A program made the position numbers and the translations under genes. From positions 142,281 through 206,280 of the forward strand of contig NC_051453.1 in NCBI RefSeq assembly GCF_001649575.2: a stretch of DNA of 64,000 nt, read 5' to 3'. Below, piece by piece: positions 21,208 through 30,650 of this stretch. The stretch's first letter is position 1. Each line of letters begins with the position of its first letter. Below the pieces are notes generated by a model. The model did not search any database and was not told the origin of the DNA. It saw nothing but the letters and a program-made list of their open reading frames with translations. Source of the DNA: Kryptolebias marmoratus (Eukaryota > Chordata > Actinopteri > Cyprinodontiformes > Rivulidae).

Positions 21208-23928
21208 GGGGAGAGGGAACGAAAGAAACAACCGACTTTGCTCTCGCTTGTAGATTGATGTAAACAGTTGAAGGAAGTTCGGACCTTTGGTTTCAGGTCC
21301 CGTTTCTGTCAGAGGACCGGGTGGATGAACAACGGGGATGGGGTGGGGAGGGGTGGAGCACAGCCTCCTGTCCTTTATAGCTATCTGTCCCGGGCTGAGG
21401 GACCCTCTATCCTTTCTTTAAAAAAAACAAAACATACAAAAAAAACAACAAACGATTAAGCTAAATGCTGAGAGAACGAGAGGACAGAAAGAATTTTATC
21501 ATCTGCACTATTCTTTTAGAGGGAGAGGAAGGAGGGACTTTTCCACTCACTTTAACGACGCTTGTGACTGTGATCCCCGCCCCCCCGCCTGAAAAAAGAG
21601 TCGCACCAACACTATTTCTATTGTGTGTCTGTTGTAAGTGTGTAACCATGAGTTTGTGTGTTTTTAATCCATGAGCGCCTGCATAACTTCCGTTTTCACA
21701 GCTGCCTGTCTGTGTGAGTGCATGTGCTTTCCCCAAACCGTTTATCTGTAAAAACATGGGACGAAGCTCAGTTTAGGGAGTCCCTGCTTCGTCAAACAAT
21801 GCAGGAAAACACAACAATCTCTGGGACAAGATCCATTCTCAAATGAAACAATATAAAATGACAGATGTGTCTAATTGTTTTTCTAAGTTTATTGTGGTCA
21901 CCACGTTCAGTCTTCCTCTCTGCCTTCTTATCACTTGAGCAAATGAGAAGGAGGTAAACTGTGCAGTTAAAGTGCCTTAAAAGCAAACCGTCTGATGCCT
22001 ATAATCCCCTCAAACCTCTGTGGTCCTTGATGCAAGGATGAGTTTCCTGAAACATTTTACCCTTTTGAGAATCAGGCTTATCAAGTTTGCAGCTTGCACC
22101 TTTAAAACAACAGCAGCTGTTGGAGACAGATTATTCGGCAAAATATTAAAAAATTAAAAATTAAAGCCTTTGTCATCTTACTGACAGGATTAACGACATC
22201 CATGAGGGCGTCTCCCGAGTTTCTCCAGAATGCCTCACAACTTCCTCGTGTGAGATGCAGAGGCACATGGTCCTGTCGCTTCAGTTTTGAACATGTTCAA
22301 AAATTCAGTACAAGTTTTATCTCAACATGGTCCCAAAGTAGTCGAGGGCATCTCCAACTGAATTTTGCTGCAGACGTCTCCAACTCATCTGAAGATCATC
22401 GCAGCTTCATGGGAGCTCTTCTATGATGATAAACTTGTAATAATTGTTTACCAGTCACACTGGTCTGCCAATCTTTATTTCTAAAGTTTACTCTAGCAGA
22501 TTAAATCAGAAATATGGTGGTGGGTGCAAAGCCACAAAGAAATAATGTGCGAGGTCAAGAATACAGCGTTGCAAGCGGTGCACATGAAAATAGCTCATGA
22601 TTTTAAAGAACTGGCTGCTCAAAACGCCCAGCTCCATGGGCTCTTGGGTGCAAACACTCAGAGTTCAGTGAGACTCACATATTTTCTTGCAATTTTGAGT
22701 CACCAAGTGGCACCTTAATTAGGACAGCAACTAAAATGCAACAAAACAGTTTGCATGCAATTTGCAGGAATGGCGTAATTTTTTTTGCAGTTTTGTTCTT
22801 ATGCAAACATGCAGCAAGTACCAATCCAGTGTGATTCCAAGAGCGAATTTGCTTATTTTTTCTTGATTTTGTGTCTCCAACTAGTCACCAACAACTGCAA
22901 CCCAGTAAGATCAGATGAGCTGATAAAGGTGGAAGCTACAAACTACTTTTAATGTCCTTGCATGTTTACATTTTTTTTAATAAATACAGATTTCACTGCC
23001 AAGTTTTTCTGTTTGAAGTGCTCTCACCCTGCAGTCTTAGGTATCGATTTGGTCAGAGTCTCTTTTCTCTCCTTTCTCTTTCCTCACACATTTTGCCTTC
23101 ATTCTTGTCCCTCGTTTGTGATGCAGCTCTGAGGTCCATGTCCTATCTGGTCCCTGCCCTCCTCCCCTCCTCTTCCTGTCAGTGGTGCAACATGGTGTTG
23201 GCTTGTTTTTACGGGTCAAGCCCGGTGTGACCGTTTCGCTCTGCTGCAGGTGCCAGCTGCCCCTATGCTTCAAGCACAAGCACTTAAAGCACTTTAGCTG
23301 CGCTGCTACTCGTCAATGCATGCAGTTAAAGACAATTGGACCGATCCGCTCCTGCATACCTTTCCTGGGAGGTAATGTCAGATGCAACAGTGTGATATTG
23401 TAAGAAAACAATAATATCCCAGGGAGGAAAAGCAATGAAAATAAATAATGATAAAAAAAGAAACTAGACCAGCACATCTGACAGCAAATTTAGCAAACAG
23501 CCCTCGGAAATTTTCCATTCAGTGCAACTATTTTCTTTTGTTGTTGTTGGTGTTTTTGTTTCTTTGAAAAGAAAAGAAAAAAAAGAGCTTGTATGATCAT
23601 ATGCCAACAAATCTCCACAAGGTGGACGCAGCACCAAATATGCATTCACACAAATGGCGGGGGGTCTTAGAAAGGAGGCGTGGTCCTCCCTGCGGAGCTT
23701 CCTGCCCGATGTTCTCCCACATCCTGTGTAAAGACTTGAAACGTGGAGAGACGACGGGAGAACGCCTGCCCAGTAGCTCGGTAGCACCAAATCGGCTCAG
23801 ACAGCAGCAACTCACAGCCAGCCTGTTGGTGCTAAACCCCATCGATTTAAAGACTTGATATAAGGGAGGAACATACATAAAATATGTTTAAGCTATTCCC
23901 TCCCTGATATTTTTACGTGTGTCTTTTT

Positions 23929-23970
23929 ATATATTATTATTATTATTATAATTATTATTATTGTTATTAG
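23929..23970. repeat. ATT trinucleotide microsatellite
   Basis: This is an imperfect (TAT/ATT)n tract of about 40 bases ending in gttattagtag. Confidence 0.85.
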
Positions 23971-25029
23971 TAGTATTTTCTGGCCAGCTTTGTGTCTGAC
24001 TAGACATCATGTACAGTACTTAAAAATAAAAATTATTTATCTATGAAAGAATTATAAGCTGATCCAAACTAGGTTTTCTTCTGAACGATTCAGTGACTCA
24101 TCGATTGCACAGCAAAGTCTTTATGATTCAGTGTATTTTGGGGAATATAATCACTAATGAATGTTTTGTTTTTAAAAGAACTGTTTCCTTCTGTTGAACG
24201 TCCGCGCCCTGCAGGCGACTCGAAGCCTCGGGCAGATCCATCTGACACTCGGGAGGTTTACGGTGAACCTCTCCGTGCACACCCAGCCATCTTGTTTCAG
24301 TCTGTTAGTGCAGAGCCAGGGTCACACTTTTGTAACACTTTACATTTTTCTGTACTTCTTAAGTTGAAGCCCCCTCTCTGTTCACGGGTAATGTATTATG
24401 TTTTATCCTTTTAAAGTTTTTCATGGTACAAGCTACAAATCATAAAGCTAATGTTTTCTCCAAGAAAAGGAAAATGATTTTGAATCAAAATATAATTTGT
24501 ATTTAATGTCATTTTTTAAATAAAAAGTGAACACATTTTAAAGTGCCTGTCTGAGGTTCCTTTTTGTGACTTTCAATGGTGAACATTTCTGTTTCTACAG
24601 GCGATCGGGGCAAAAAAAATTGCCCTCGAATGCAATCAGGCTCCCCTCAGTCTTGGAATGTGTCAATAAGGATGAAGCAAGGGTTCAATTTGTAATGAAC
24701 AAAAATAAATCAGGTGGTGCCAGGCAGGCTGGCAGTGGGCACGAGAGGTTGAGGCACATTCCTGTGCCCGACCAAGGCAAACAGAGAGCAGGTCAAAAGG
24801 CAGCGCTGAGCTGAACTGGCTAAAGTTAGACAACAACCTGCACTTTAGATCTGTGATAACAACACACCAGATGTTGGCAATATGTTGCACGAGTGCATCA
24901 GGACATACTTCAAGTCATGGGAAAAAGAAAGTCCACCCTCCCCAGATACACATCAGGGCAATAAAAACTGATCTGGTTTTAAATTTTGGTATATGTTTAT
25001 TCATTTTCATTTTAAAATGATCTGGTTTT

Positions 25030-25560
25030 AAATTTATTCAAATCTTTCCTCAATCTATCCTCTAAGTAATTTTTGTTAGACAAAACAAAATGGAAAAGCT
25101 GCCCCTGACCCAGCAGCTTGTAGAACCTCCTCCAGCAGCAGAACTCTCAGTGGTTCTCTGTTTGGAGGAGTTGTGGCCCACTCTTCTTTCCAGCGTTGCT
25201 TCAGCTCATTGATTTCTGCTCAGCTCTCTGAAGCTCAGTCAGGTTGAGGTTCTGGACCCTGACTGGACCGTTTTCTTTTTGAGCCGTTCTGTTGTAGACT
25301 AGCTGCCGTGTTTGGGATCATTGTCCTGTTGTTCTTATAATAATAAGAAGAATGATGGAATCCTGATAGTTTGGAAACAACCTTTGACCCCTCCCAGATT
25401 AATGGGCAGAAACAGCAGCTTCTCTAAGGTCATTGCCGATGTCGTTCCGCCCTGGTGTTGTTTTAACACACACCTGGATGCTCCAGAACAGCAAGAACTG
25501 AGGTGGCCCCACTGATGATGAATTATTCAAAGACCAGCTCATTTCTTATATTCTGGGGTG
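25030..25560. mobile_element. Possible DNA-transposon remnant
   Basis: The stretch reads like a degenerate Tc1/mariner-type fish repeat. Examples are 'gtggcccactcttctttcc', 'gtcaggttgaggttctgga' and 'gtttgggatcattgtcctg'. Similar phrases occur in the element remnant at 37430-38170. I found no terminal inverted repeats and no intact transposase. Confidence 0.4.
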
Positions 25561-25622
25561 GACTTTTCTTGTTTTATGTACCAAACTAAACCAGTCTGAG
25601 GAGCACAGCTAAGGTTAATGTT

Positions 25623-25628
25623 TTTATT
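25623..25628 (-). terminator. igfbp1: Candidate igfbp1 polyadenylation signal (AATAAA)
   Basis: TTTATT on the plus strand reads AATAAA on the gene strand. It follows an A/T-rich putative 3'UTR. This is a plausible position, not proven. Confidence 0.4.
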
Positions 25629-26672
25629 AAATATATCACCTTTGTTCTTACATTACAGCTCAGTTACAAAAGTGTACATACACATGAGTGAGCACTTTGG
25701 AATAGACTCACATACACAACAATTCTCTCTCCAACAGCAGCATGTAGACAGAGCCGGAGCGCCACGGCTCACTGCGGGGCTGGCTCTTTGTGGCCATGTG
25801 GTCAAAGAGAACAGCAACAAAAACAACATAGCAAGTCTTTGTTTTTTCGACAGATACATCAACACAAAAATGGCAGCAGACACGTAAATATTGGAGGTAG
25901 GTTAATGTAGAAATACCCGTCTGAGAGGCGGCGCAGGGAGTCGCCACCTGTCATGCTATCTGCAGCCCCATGGAACCATGGGAAATATTTTCTGAGAGTG
26001 TGAAGGATTCCCAACTGACAGTTTTGCATTCACCGACAAGAGCTGATGCATCATATCAAAAAATAAAAAGTACAATGATAAAAAAAACCCTCAAAAGATG
26101 ACATAAAAGAAAGAATCATTTAGAAGAACTTCTAAATGACATTTGGTCACTCAGTGCTTTTGTTCCTGCTTGGTTTGAAGAAATCAAACCTCCAGATAAC
26201 TCCTTTTAGGGCAGAGCGAGCTCAACTCAGCAGTGGAGTTTCTCAGGGCCAAAATACATATATACAATTTACACACTCATAAAAATAATAATATAATAAC
26301 AATAAGGCAAAAAAGATATAAATACTCATGAATAATTACAAATAACAAAAGAAAATGCAAAAAGAAAATCAAAAATAAATAAGGCTGAAGAGCAGAAGTA
26401 AATGCATCAATATTAAATCTCCTTTCCAGCAAAACAAAAATAGTTTTTTGTTCTCTTTGGGACGGGGGTTTGAAGGAAGGACGGGGAGCTGGGGGAGGGG
26501 GGCTTCAGGGTGGTTGGGACCCACAGTCCCACAATGACAGTGTACCTGAATTAAACACCACCATGGACAAGATCAATAAATAAACAGCTACCAAAAAAAG
26601 GGAAAAGAAAAATCAGTGGCTTGCTTCTTCTTCTTCTGAGTGAGATCTGCTTCAGGAGGTTGATCTTTCTCT
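25623..26672 (-). other. igfbp1: Putative igfbp1 3'UTR
   Basis: Downstream of the stop the minus strand is A/T-rich with several ATTTA-type pentamers, as is usual for unstable IGFBP-1 messages. It reaches an AATAAA (25623-25628 on the minus strand) about 1.05 kb away. The exact cleavage site is unknown. Confidence 0.45.
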
Positions 26673-26783
26673 TTAAGGGCACTCGGCGTCTGCAGGTAGG
26701 TCGGTGGAACCTAAAAGCTTCTTCCCGTTCCAGGAGTTCACGCACCAACATCGACCCCTCTGTCCGTCCAGAGACGATTCACA
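26673..26783 (-). CDS. igfbp1: igfbp1 exon 4 (C-terminus and stop)
   Basis: Thirty-six codons plus TAA follow acceptor ccctgcag. The exon encodes [20 protein letters not shown] and then [20 protein letters not shown] is the invariant domain motif. Where mammals have an RGD integrin-binding motif this protein has PADAEC. Confidence 0.95.
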   Translation of the reverse strand, partial: CESSLDGQRGRCWCVNSWNGKKLLGSTDLPADAECP

Positions 26784-28614
26784 CTGCAGGGAAACAGAAA
26801 CAGAAAAAAAACTTACTCCACTGCTTTCAGCCTCACTGCAAACACGAGGCACACTTGTCCCGTCCTGCAGGACGAGCTGTTTGTTGGCATCCAGCTACTG
26901 CAGCAAACTTTCTGCTATTTTAACTGTTCATGCTGTATACAAAACTGACCAATGCTGCTAATGCTAACTTTACTACCCCTAATTCTACTAATGCTAAGAC
27001 TACTACCACTAGCTCTACTAATTTGCTTTCAGCTAGTGTTTTACTTCTGTTTGTTGCTAGCATTTTGCTACTTTTAGCTAGCATTTGGCCACTCTTGCCT
27101 TTCAGCTCAGTAGATTGTCATTCACAACTCATTTGCACAATAAATGCAGTTTCTCTACTGTCAGTATCTTGTTGAGGCTGTTTAATCAGTGATGCACCAA
27201 ATGTTTTGGTATTTAATTTTTTAAATGATGCTAAAAATGAAATTTGTGTTGATACAATTGTTAGAAGAAAAACTGAAAGTGGGTCTTTGGTGAAATGATA
27301 AATGAAGTTGCTGACAAGTAGCACCTGGTTAAATGTTGTTTCATGTATTTTGTGTATTTGAATATACAAATAATCTGAGTACATGAAATTAAGTCTAAAA
27401 GTAAGCCTTTCCTAAGACAATAAACTCTGCCCCACCTTTACCACACCAAGGAAAAATCTCTAGCCCCACCACCACTAACAGTTCACATCTGTGGTCGATT
27501 TATTGTCATGGACTGAGCCAATAAAGGAACCAACCTGTTTGGGTTTGTAAAGGCCGTGTTTGTCACAGTTAGGGAGGTAGAATCTGGTTAGCTTCTCTCC
27601 TAATTTCTCCTGGGATTTGGCAATTTTGTCTAAAGCTGTCTGCAGCTCCAGGTGGCACGGACCCTGCAACGAAAACAGGAGAGGAAAGGGTTAACAGAAA
27701 AAATAATTAGTAATATTAACTATTTTATCATCAGCAAGCACGTGGACTGTCATTAAACTGCAAATAAAACTTGTAGTAACAAGTGAATCCCCCAACATTT
27801 CAGGTAGCACATTTCCTCTCCCACAACCTCCCAAAAACTTTGAGCAGCACAAGGCGCAGGCAGAGGGTCTCTGAAAATCCTCCCCCTCGTGCCGGTTCCG
27901 AGCCTCACCTGCTCCATCAGCTTCCTGCGGATGGCGATGAGTTTGGCTTTCATGCTCTCCTGCACGTCGGCGAGAACCCGCGGGTCGTGGGGCTTGCTGA
28001 GACCCGGGAGGTAGTGACTGGAGCCGGGGTCCGAGATGATGGCTGAGTTGTCCATCTCCGGCTCGGGCTCTTCCTGATCTGATGGAGAAATGAATGAATG
28101 GGTGAATGAATGAGTAAATGGATGAATGAATGAATGAATGAATGAATGAATGAATGAATGAATGAATGAATGTGAGGCTCTCACTCCAGCGGTGCAGCAG
28201 AGATGTGTGAGGTGGAGGTGCTGGAGGCCTACCTTGTGCCTGAGGCTCGGGGGTGGGCTGCGGCGCGGAGCTCTCCGTGCACACGGCTTGTCCGCGGGTG
28301 AGGGCGTGCAGCGGCCGCGGGTCGTCGGGTCTCGGGGCGCACCTCAGTCCGGAGCCGCACGGCGCCGTGTAGATCCCGCACAGCTCCCCTGCCTTCAGGG
28401 CGCAGGCGAGGCAGCATCCGCAGCCGGGCTCCCGCAGCACCTCGGCGCACCCGGGCGCCACCGCCGGACACTGGCTCAGCCTCTCCGGAGAGCACGGGGC
28501 GCACCGGATCGGTTCTGGCCCCACCACCGGGGACCCCAGCGTCACAGTGAGGAGCGCGAGGCACACAGCTGCCACCACGACGTGCTGCACAGGCAGTCCG
28601 CGCATAGCCGGCAT
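26673..28614 (-). CDS. igfbp1: igfbp1, insulin-like growth factor-binding protein 1 (complete, four exons)
   Basis: Igfbp1 is a secreted IGF carrier that limits IGF signalling, notably in fasting and hypoxia. The exons, in coding order, are 28233-28614, 27909-28078, 27535-27663 and 26673-26783. All junctions are GT-AG and the frame holds throughout, giving 263 residues. There is a hydrophobic signal peptide at about 11-28. The N-domain has all 12 cysteines and the family motif GCGCCLAC at 64-71. An acidic Pro/Glu-rich linker spans 128-184. The thyroglobulin-type C-domain carries all six cysteines (PNC, CWCV). The start may be Met1 (28614) or Met4 (28605). The protein ends one residue after its last cysteine and lacks the RGD found in mammalian IGFBP-1. 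It is tail to tail with igfbp3. Confidence 0.95.
26784..27534 (-). other. igfbp1: igfbp1 intron 3 with degenerate GCTA-type repeat
   Basis: The intron contains a stretch at about 26945-27095 made of variants of 'gctaatgctaac' and 'tagctagcatttggc', a low-complexity pattern often seen in teleost introns. No coding sequence is seen in the rest. Confidence 0.7.
27535..27663 (-). CDS. igfbp1: igfbp1 exon 3 (first half of thyroglobulin type-1 domain)
   Basis: Forty-three codons run from GPCHLELQ to [16 protein letters not shown], in phase 0 on both sides. The acceptor is gttgcag and the donor gttggt. GPC and PNC hold two of the six domain cysteines. Confidence 0.96.
27909..28078 (-). CDS. igfbp1: igfbp1 exon 2 (variable linker)
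   Basis: This 170-bp exon is entered in phase 1 after acceptor ccatcag. It encodes [18 protein letters not shown], then [19 protein letters not shown], and ends KLMEQ before gtgagg. The linker is acidic and Pro-rich, as in other IGFBP central regions, and ends in a charged helix-like segment. Confidence 0.93.
28090..28172. repeat. TGAA tetranucleotide microsatellite in igfbp1 intron 1
   Basis: A (TGAA)n tract, interrupted up to about 28120 and then pure to 28172, fills just over half of the 154-bp intron 1 (28079-28232). Confidence 0.95.
28233..28614 (-). CDS. igfbp1: igfbp1 exon 1 (signal peptide and IGF-binding N-domain)
   Basis: The exon has 127 codons plus one base and ends ...CAAG before gtaggc. 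The signal peptide ([17 protein letters not shown]) is followed by [12 protein letters not shown] and [17 protein letters not shown], then [12 protein letters not shown], a typical end of the IGFBP N-domain. Confidence 0.96.
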
Positions 28615-28761
28615 TATCTGGGTACTAAATGTGGAAAATGAGCCGCAGAGGAAGGCAGAGAGGATGTGCAGATGAAAAAGCCGGATCTCCCGCGGTTCCT
28701 GCTCCGCTGTCTTTCGTTTGATTTGAGGGGAAAATGTCTAACTGTGCGTCGCGCGCAGCCG

Positions 28762-28769
28762 TATTTATA
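28762..28769 (-). promoter_or_regulatory. igfbp1: igfbp1 TATA box
   Basis: TATAAATA on the gene strand lies about 150 bp upstream of the start codon. Transcription would start near 28735, giving a 5'UTR of about 120 bases. IGFBP-1 promoters in vertebrates are TATA-driven. Confidence 0.7.
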
Positions 28770-28890
28770 GCTCTGTGAGTGTTTGACGCATCGGCGTTAT
28801 GAATGATTCCTGAAAAGAAGGTGTAATAATAAGATGCGCTCTGATTGGCCCGTCCGTGCCCGGTCATGCCGCTCATTTAAATACAACAAT

Positions 28891-28910
28891 CACGTCAATA
28901 TTTATTTTGG
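28891..28910 (-). promoter_or_regulatory. igfbp1: Candidate FOXO/insulin-response element next to an ACGTG motif
   Basis: The gene strand reads CAAAATAAATATTGACGTG about 160 bp upstream of the TATA-predicted start. CAAAATAA resembles the insulin-response half-site of mammalian IGFBP-1, and ACGTG is a hypoxia-response core. A second ACGTG lies near 28927. This is motif evidence only. Confidence 0.35.
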
Positions 28911-29132
28911 AGCAGGCGGTGCTTGGCACGTACCGCTGACGACACCACTGTTTGATGTTGCAATTAAGGGCCCCCCCGCGACCCCTCCCAGTTCTCACGC
29001 GGGTGCTACTCTTACCCCAGAAACAACAGCGGGGCATTAAAGTTGGATCTTCCAGTTTGTTTTCAGAAGTTGAAATGAGAACAGGTTGTCACGCGGGAGG
29101 GGGGTTGTGTGTGTGTGTGTGTGTGGGGGGGG

Positions 29133-29155
29133 NNNNNNNNNNNNNNNNNNNNNNN
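29133..29155. other. Assembly gap (23 N) after (GT)n and a G-run
   Basis: The gap follows a GT microsatellite and a run of G on the plus strand. The real length of this upstream igfbp1 tract is unknown. Confidence 0.98.
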
Positions 29156-29377
29156 GTGATTTGTCCGGGGTTGTTAGAGGTGAACCCCTCCCTTCTTGTT
29201 CTCTCCTCTCACACAAAGAGTCTGTATTTTTTTAACAAGGTTGTGTATTCATGTTTTCAGTTAATTGCACCCTGGAAGAAAAAAAATAACAAAAAACAAA
29301 ACAAAACCAAAAAAAAAACGTCTTACACAACTTTTTTGGGGAGCCGAAAAACTAATGGCCTAATGAGCGCAAATTAC

Positions 29378-29413
29378 GCGCGCCCACGCCGCGCGCAGGG
29401 AGCGTGGGCGCGC
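29378..29413. promoter_or_regulatory. GC-rich inverted repeat with two GCGTGGGCG motifs
   Basis: Perfect 12-bp arms (GCGCGCCCACGC and its complement) flank a 12-bp spacer. Each arm carries GCGTGGGCG, the EGR1/zif268 consensus, which also contains the GCGTG core used by HIF and AHR. A CACGTG E-box lies at about 29440. The site is about 650 bp upstream of the predicted igfbp1 start. Function is inferred. Confidence 0.5.
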
Positions 29414-29438
29414 TGAGAGCGAACCGGCTGCTCTGGTT

Positions 29439-30100
29439 TCACGTGTGTGAAGCATCCGGGCGTCTCGGAGGGAGAATAAACCCAAGTTTCAGAAATAGCA
29501 GCTCAGAATGAGGGGCGCCGATATCAGCAGGGACTCTGCGGTTGTAGCTGAAAGCCGGCGTTTGGGCCGCTTCCAGGAGATGTCCCGCTGTAATCACCCC
29601 CTTTTCCCGGGATAATAATAGGCCCAGAGCTCTGACTCGGGGCAGCCCGACATGACCACAGACACGTCCCCTCAGAAGCCTCTCTCTGGGGGTGGGGAGA
29701 TGGGGGTGGGGGGCTGTGAAGGTCTCAGGATGCATAACCAGCACGTTTTCTCGACTCGCTGCAAGACGCTTTCTGCGCCATCCTGCTGCCCAGAATGTCG
29801 TTCCCTCCATTTCTAAAGCCCCATCACCTCTCTGACCCCCGTTCCAGTTAAACGACCTCCTCAGGTCTTTCTGATGCAACGAGCTGCCTGGTGTCATCGT
29901 CTGCTTGCAACTGCTTGATGGGATTGCATCATCTGACAACTGGCGCTCAATCTCCTCCTCAGTGAGGCCTAGATCCAGCAAGCCTCGGGTCAAATTAAGC
30001 TTTAATTGTGATCTGATGTCACGTGAGAGCGTTTCCTGCCGTTCAAAGGCATCTTTTCCAGAACAAAACTTGCAGACAGCTAAGGACAGGTTGATGAGTC
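29439..30100 (-). other. Unexplained coding-like open frame upstream of igfbp1
   Basis: The minus-strand frame stays open for about 220 codons. Its best part (29828-30079) is preceded by a good acceptor (cctgtccttag) and followed by a possible donor (AG|gtgatg). It encodes a charged, helix-like segment including LLDLGLTEEEIERQLSDD. I recognise no family. It could be an exon of an unlabelled gene, a transposon remnant, or a chance frame in a GC-richer stretch. The frame below 29828 looks less protein-like. Confidence 0.3.
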
Positions 30101-30459
30101 ACTTTAATCCCAATAAACGTTTGCTTCACAAGATTAGACACTCCTAATGCTTGGTAATACATTAAATAATAAAAACAAGCTTTATCTCAATCAGCTGCAC
30201 AATTAAAAGACCAAATAAGGTAGATTGCCTCATTATAAATAGGTCTATAATGTCCTTTAAAGGGTAATATTTGGCATAATGAAGATTTCAATTCTGGGAA
30301 TCTAATCTTTAAAGTATATATTTAACCTGCAATGACACCTTTTTATGGAAGTTTTAAATTTATTATAAAGAAAAAAGAGAAGTGAGTTATCACAGATTTC
30401 TGACATAAAAGAACAAAACTACAAGTTTGATCATTTTTTATAAAAAAATGTTTCACTTA

Positions 30460-30650
30460 ACTCAGTTAATGCACATTCATTATTGCAAAATATGAAGTTA
30501 TTCATAAAAAAGTTCTCCTGAACTATATCTAATGCTGCAGTTTGAAAGAGTTTACTCCAAATGCGGGTCAGCAGTCAGTGTAAACAAATCACTCTGCTAA
30601 AGCAAAACTGCGTGGAAGCTTGGGTCACACCAGCTGTACTCTGTGCAACA
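30460..30650. repeat. Unassigned dispersed repeat, copy 2
   Basis: Positions 30550-30645 (aatgcgggtcagcagtcagtgtaaacaaatcactctgct...) match the repeat at 17080-17195 in order and spacing with moderate divergence. It is non-coding. Confidence 0.5.

Larger units (their letters stand above)
21136..24545 (+). other. igfbp3: Putative igfbp3 3'UTR and downstream flank
   Basis: No gene was seen here. Candidate polyadenylation signals AATAAA lie at 24025-24030 and 24519-24524; the second is followed by a T/G-rich stretch, as expected of a cleavage site. A 10-base assembly gap (21198-21207) sits early in the region. An ATT microsatellite occupies 23929-23970. How far the UTR really extends is a guess. 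Confidence 0.4.

Noticed and set aside
27691..28184. Runs of repeated SFIH residues in open frames upstream of igfbp1 exon 2
   Set aside because: They are translations of the TGAA microsatellite in intron 1, removed by splicing.
28229..28564. Arg/Pro-rich open frame on the minus strand inside igfbp1 exon 1, and a 159-codon frame on the plus strand at 28162-28641
   Set aside because: Both are shadows of the GC-rich igfbp1 exon 1; the cysteine pattern and splice phase fit only the igfbp1 frame.
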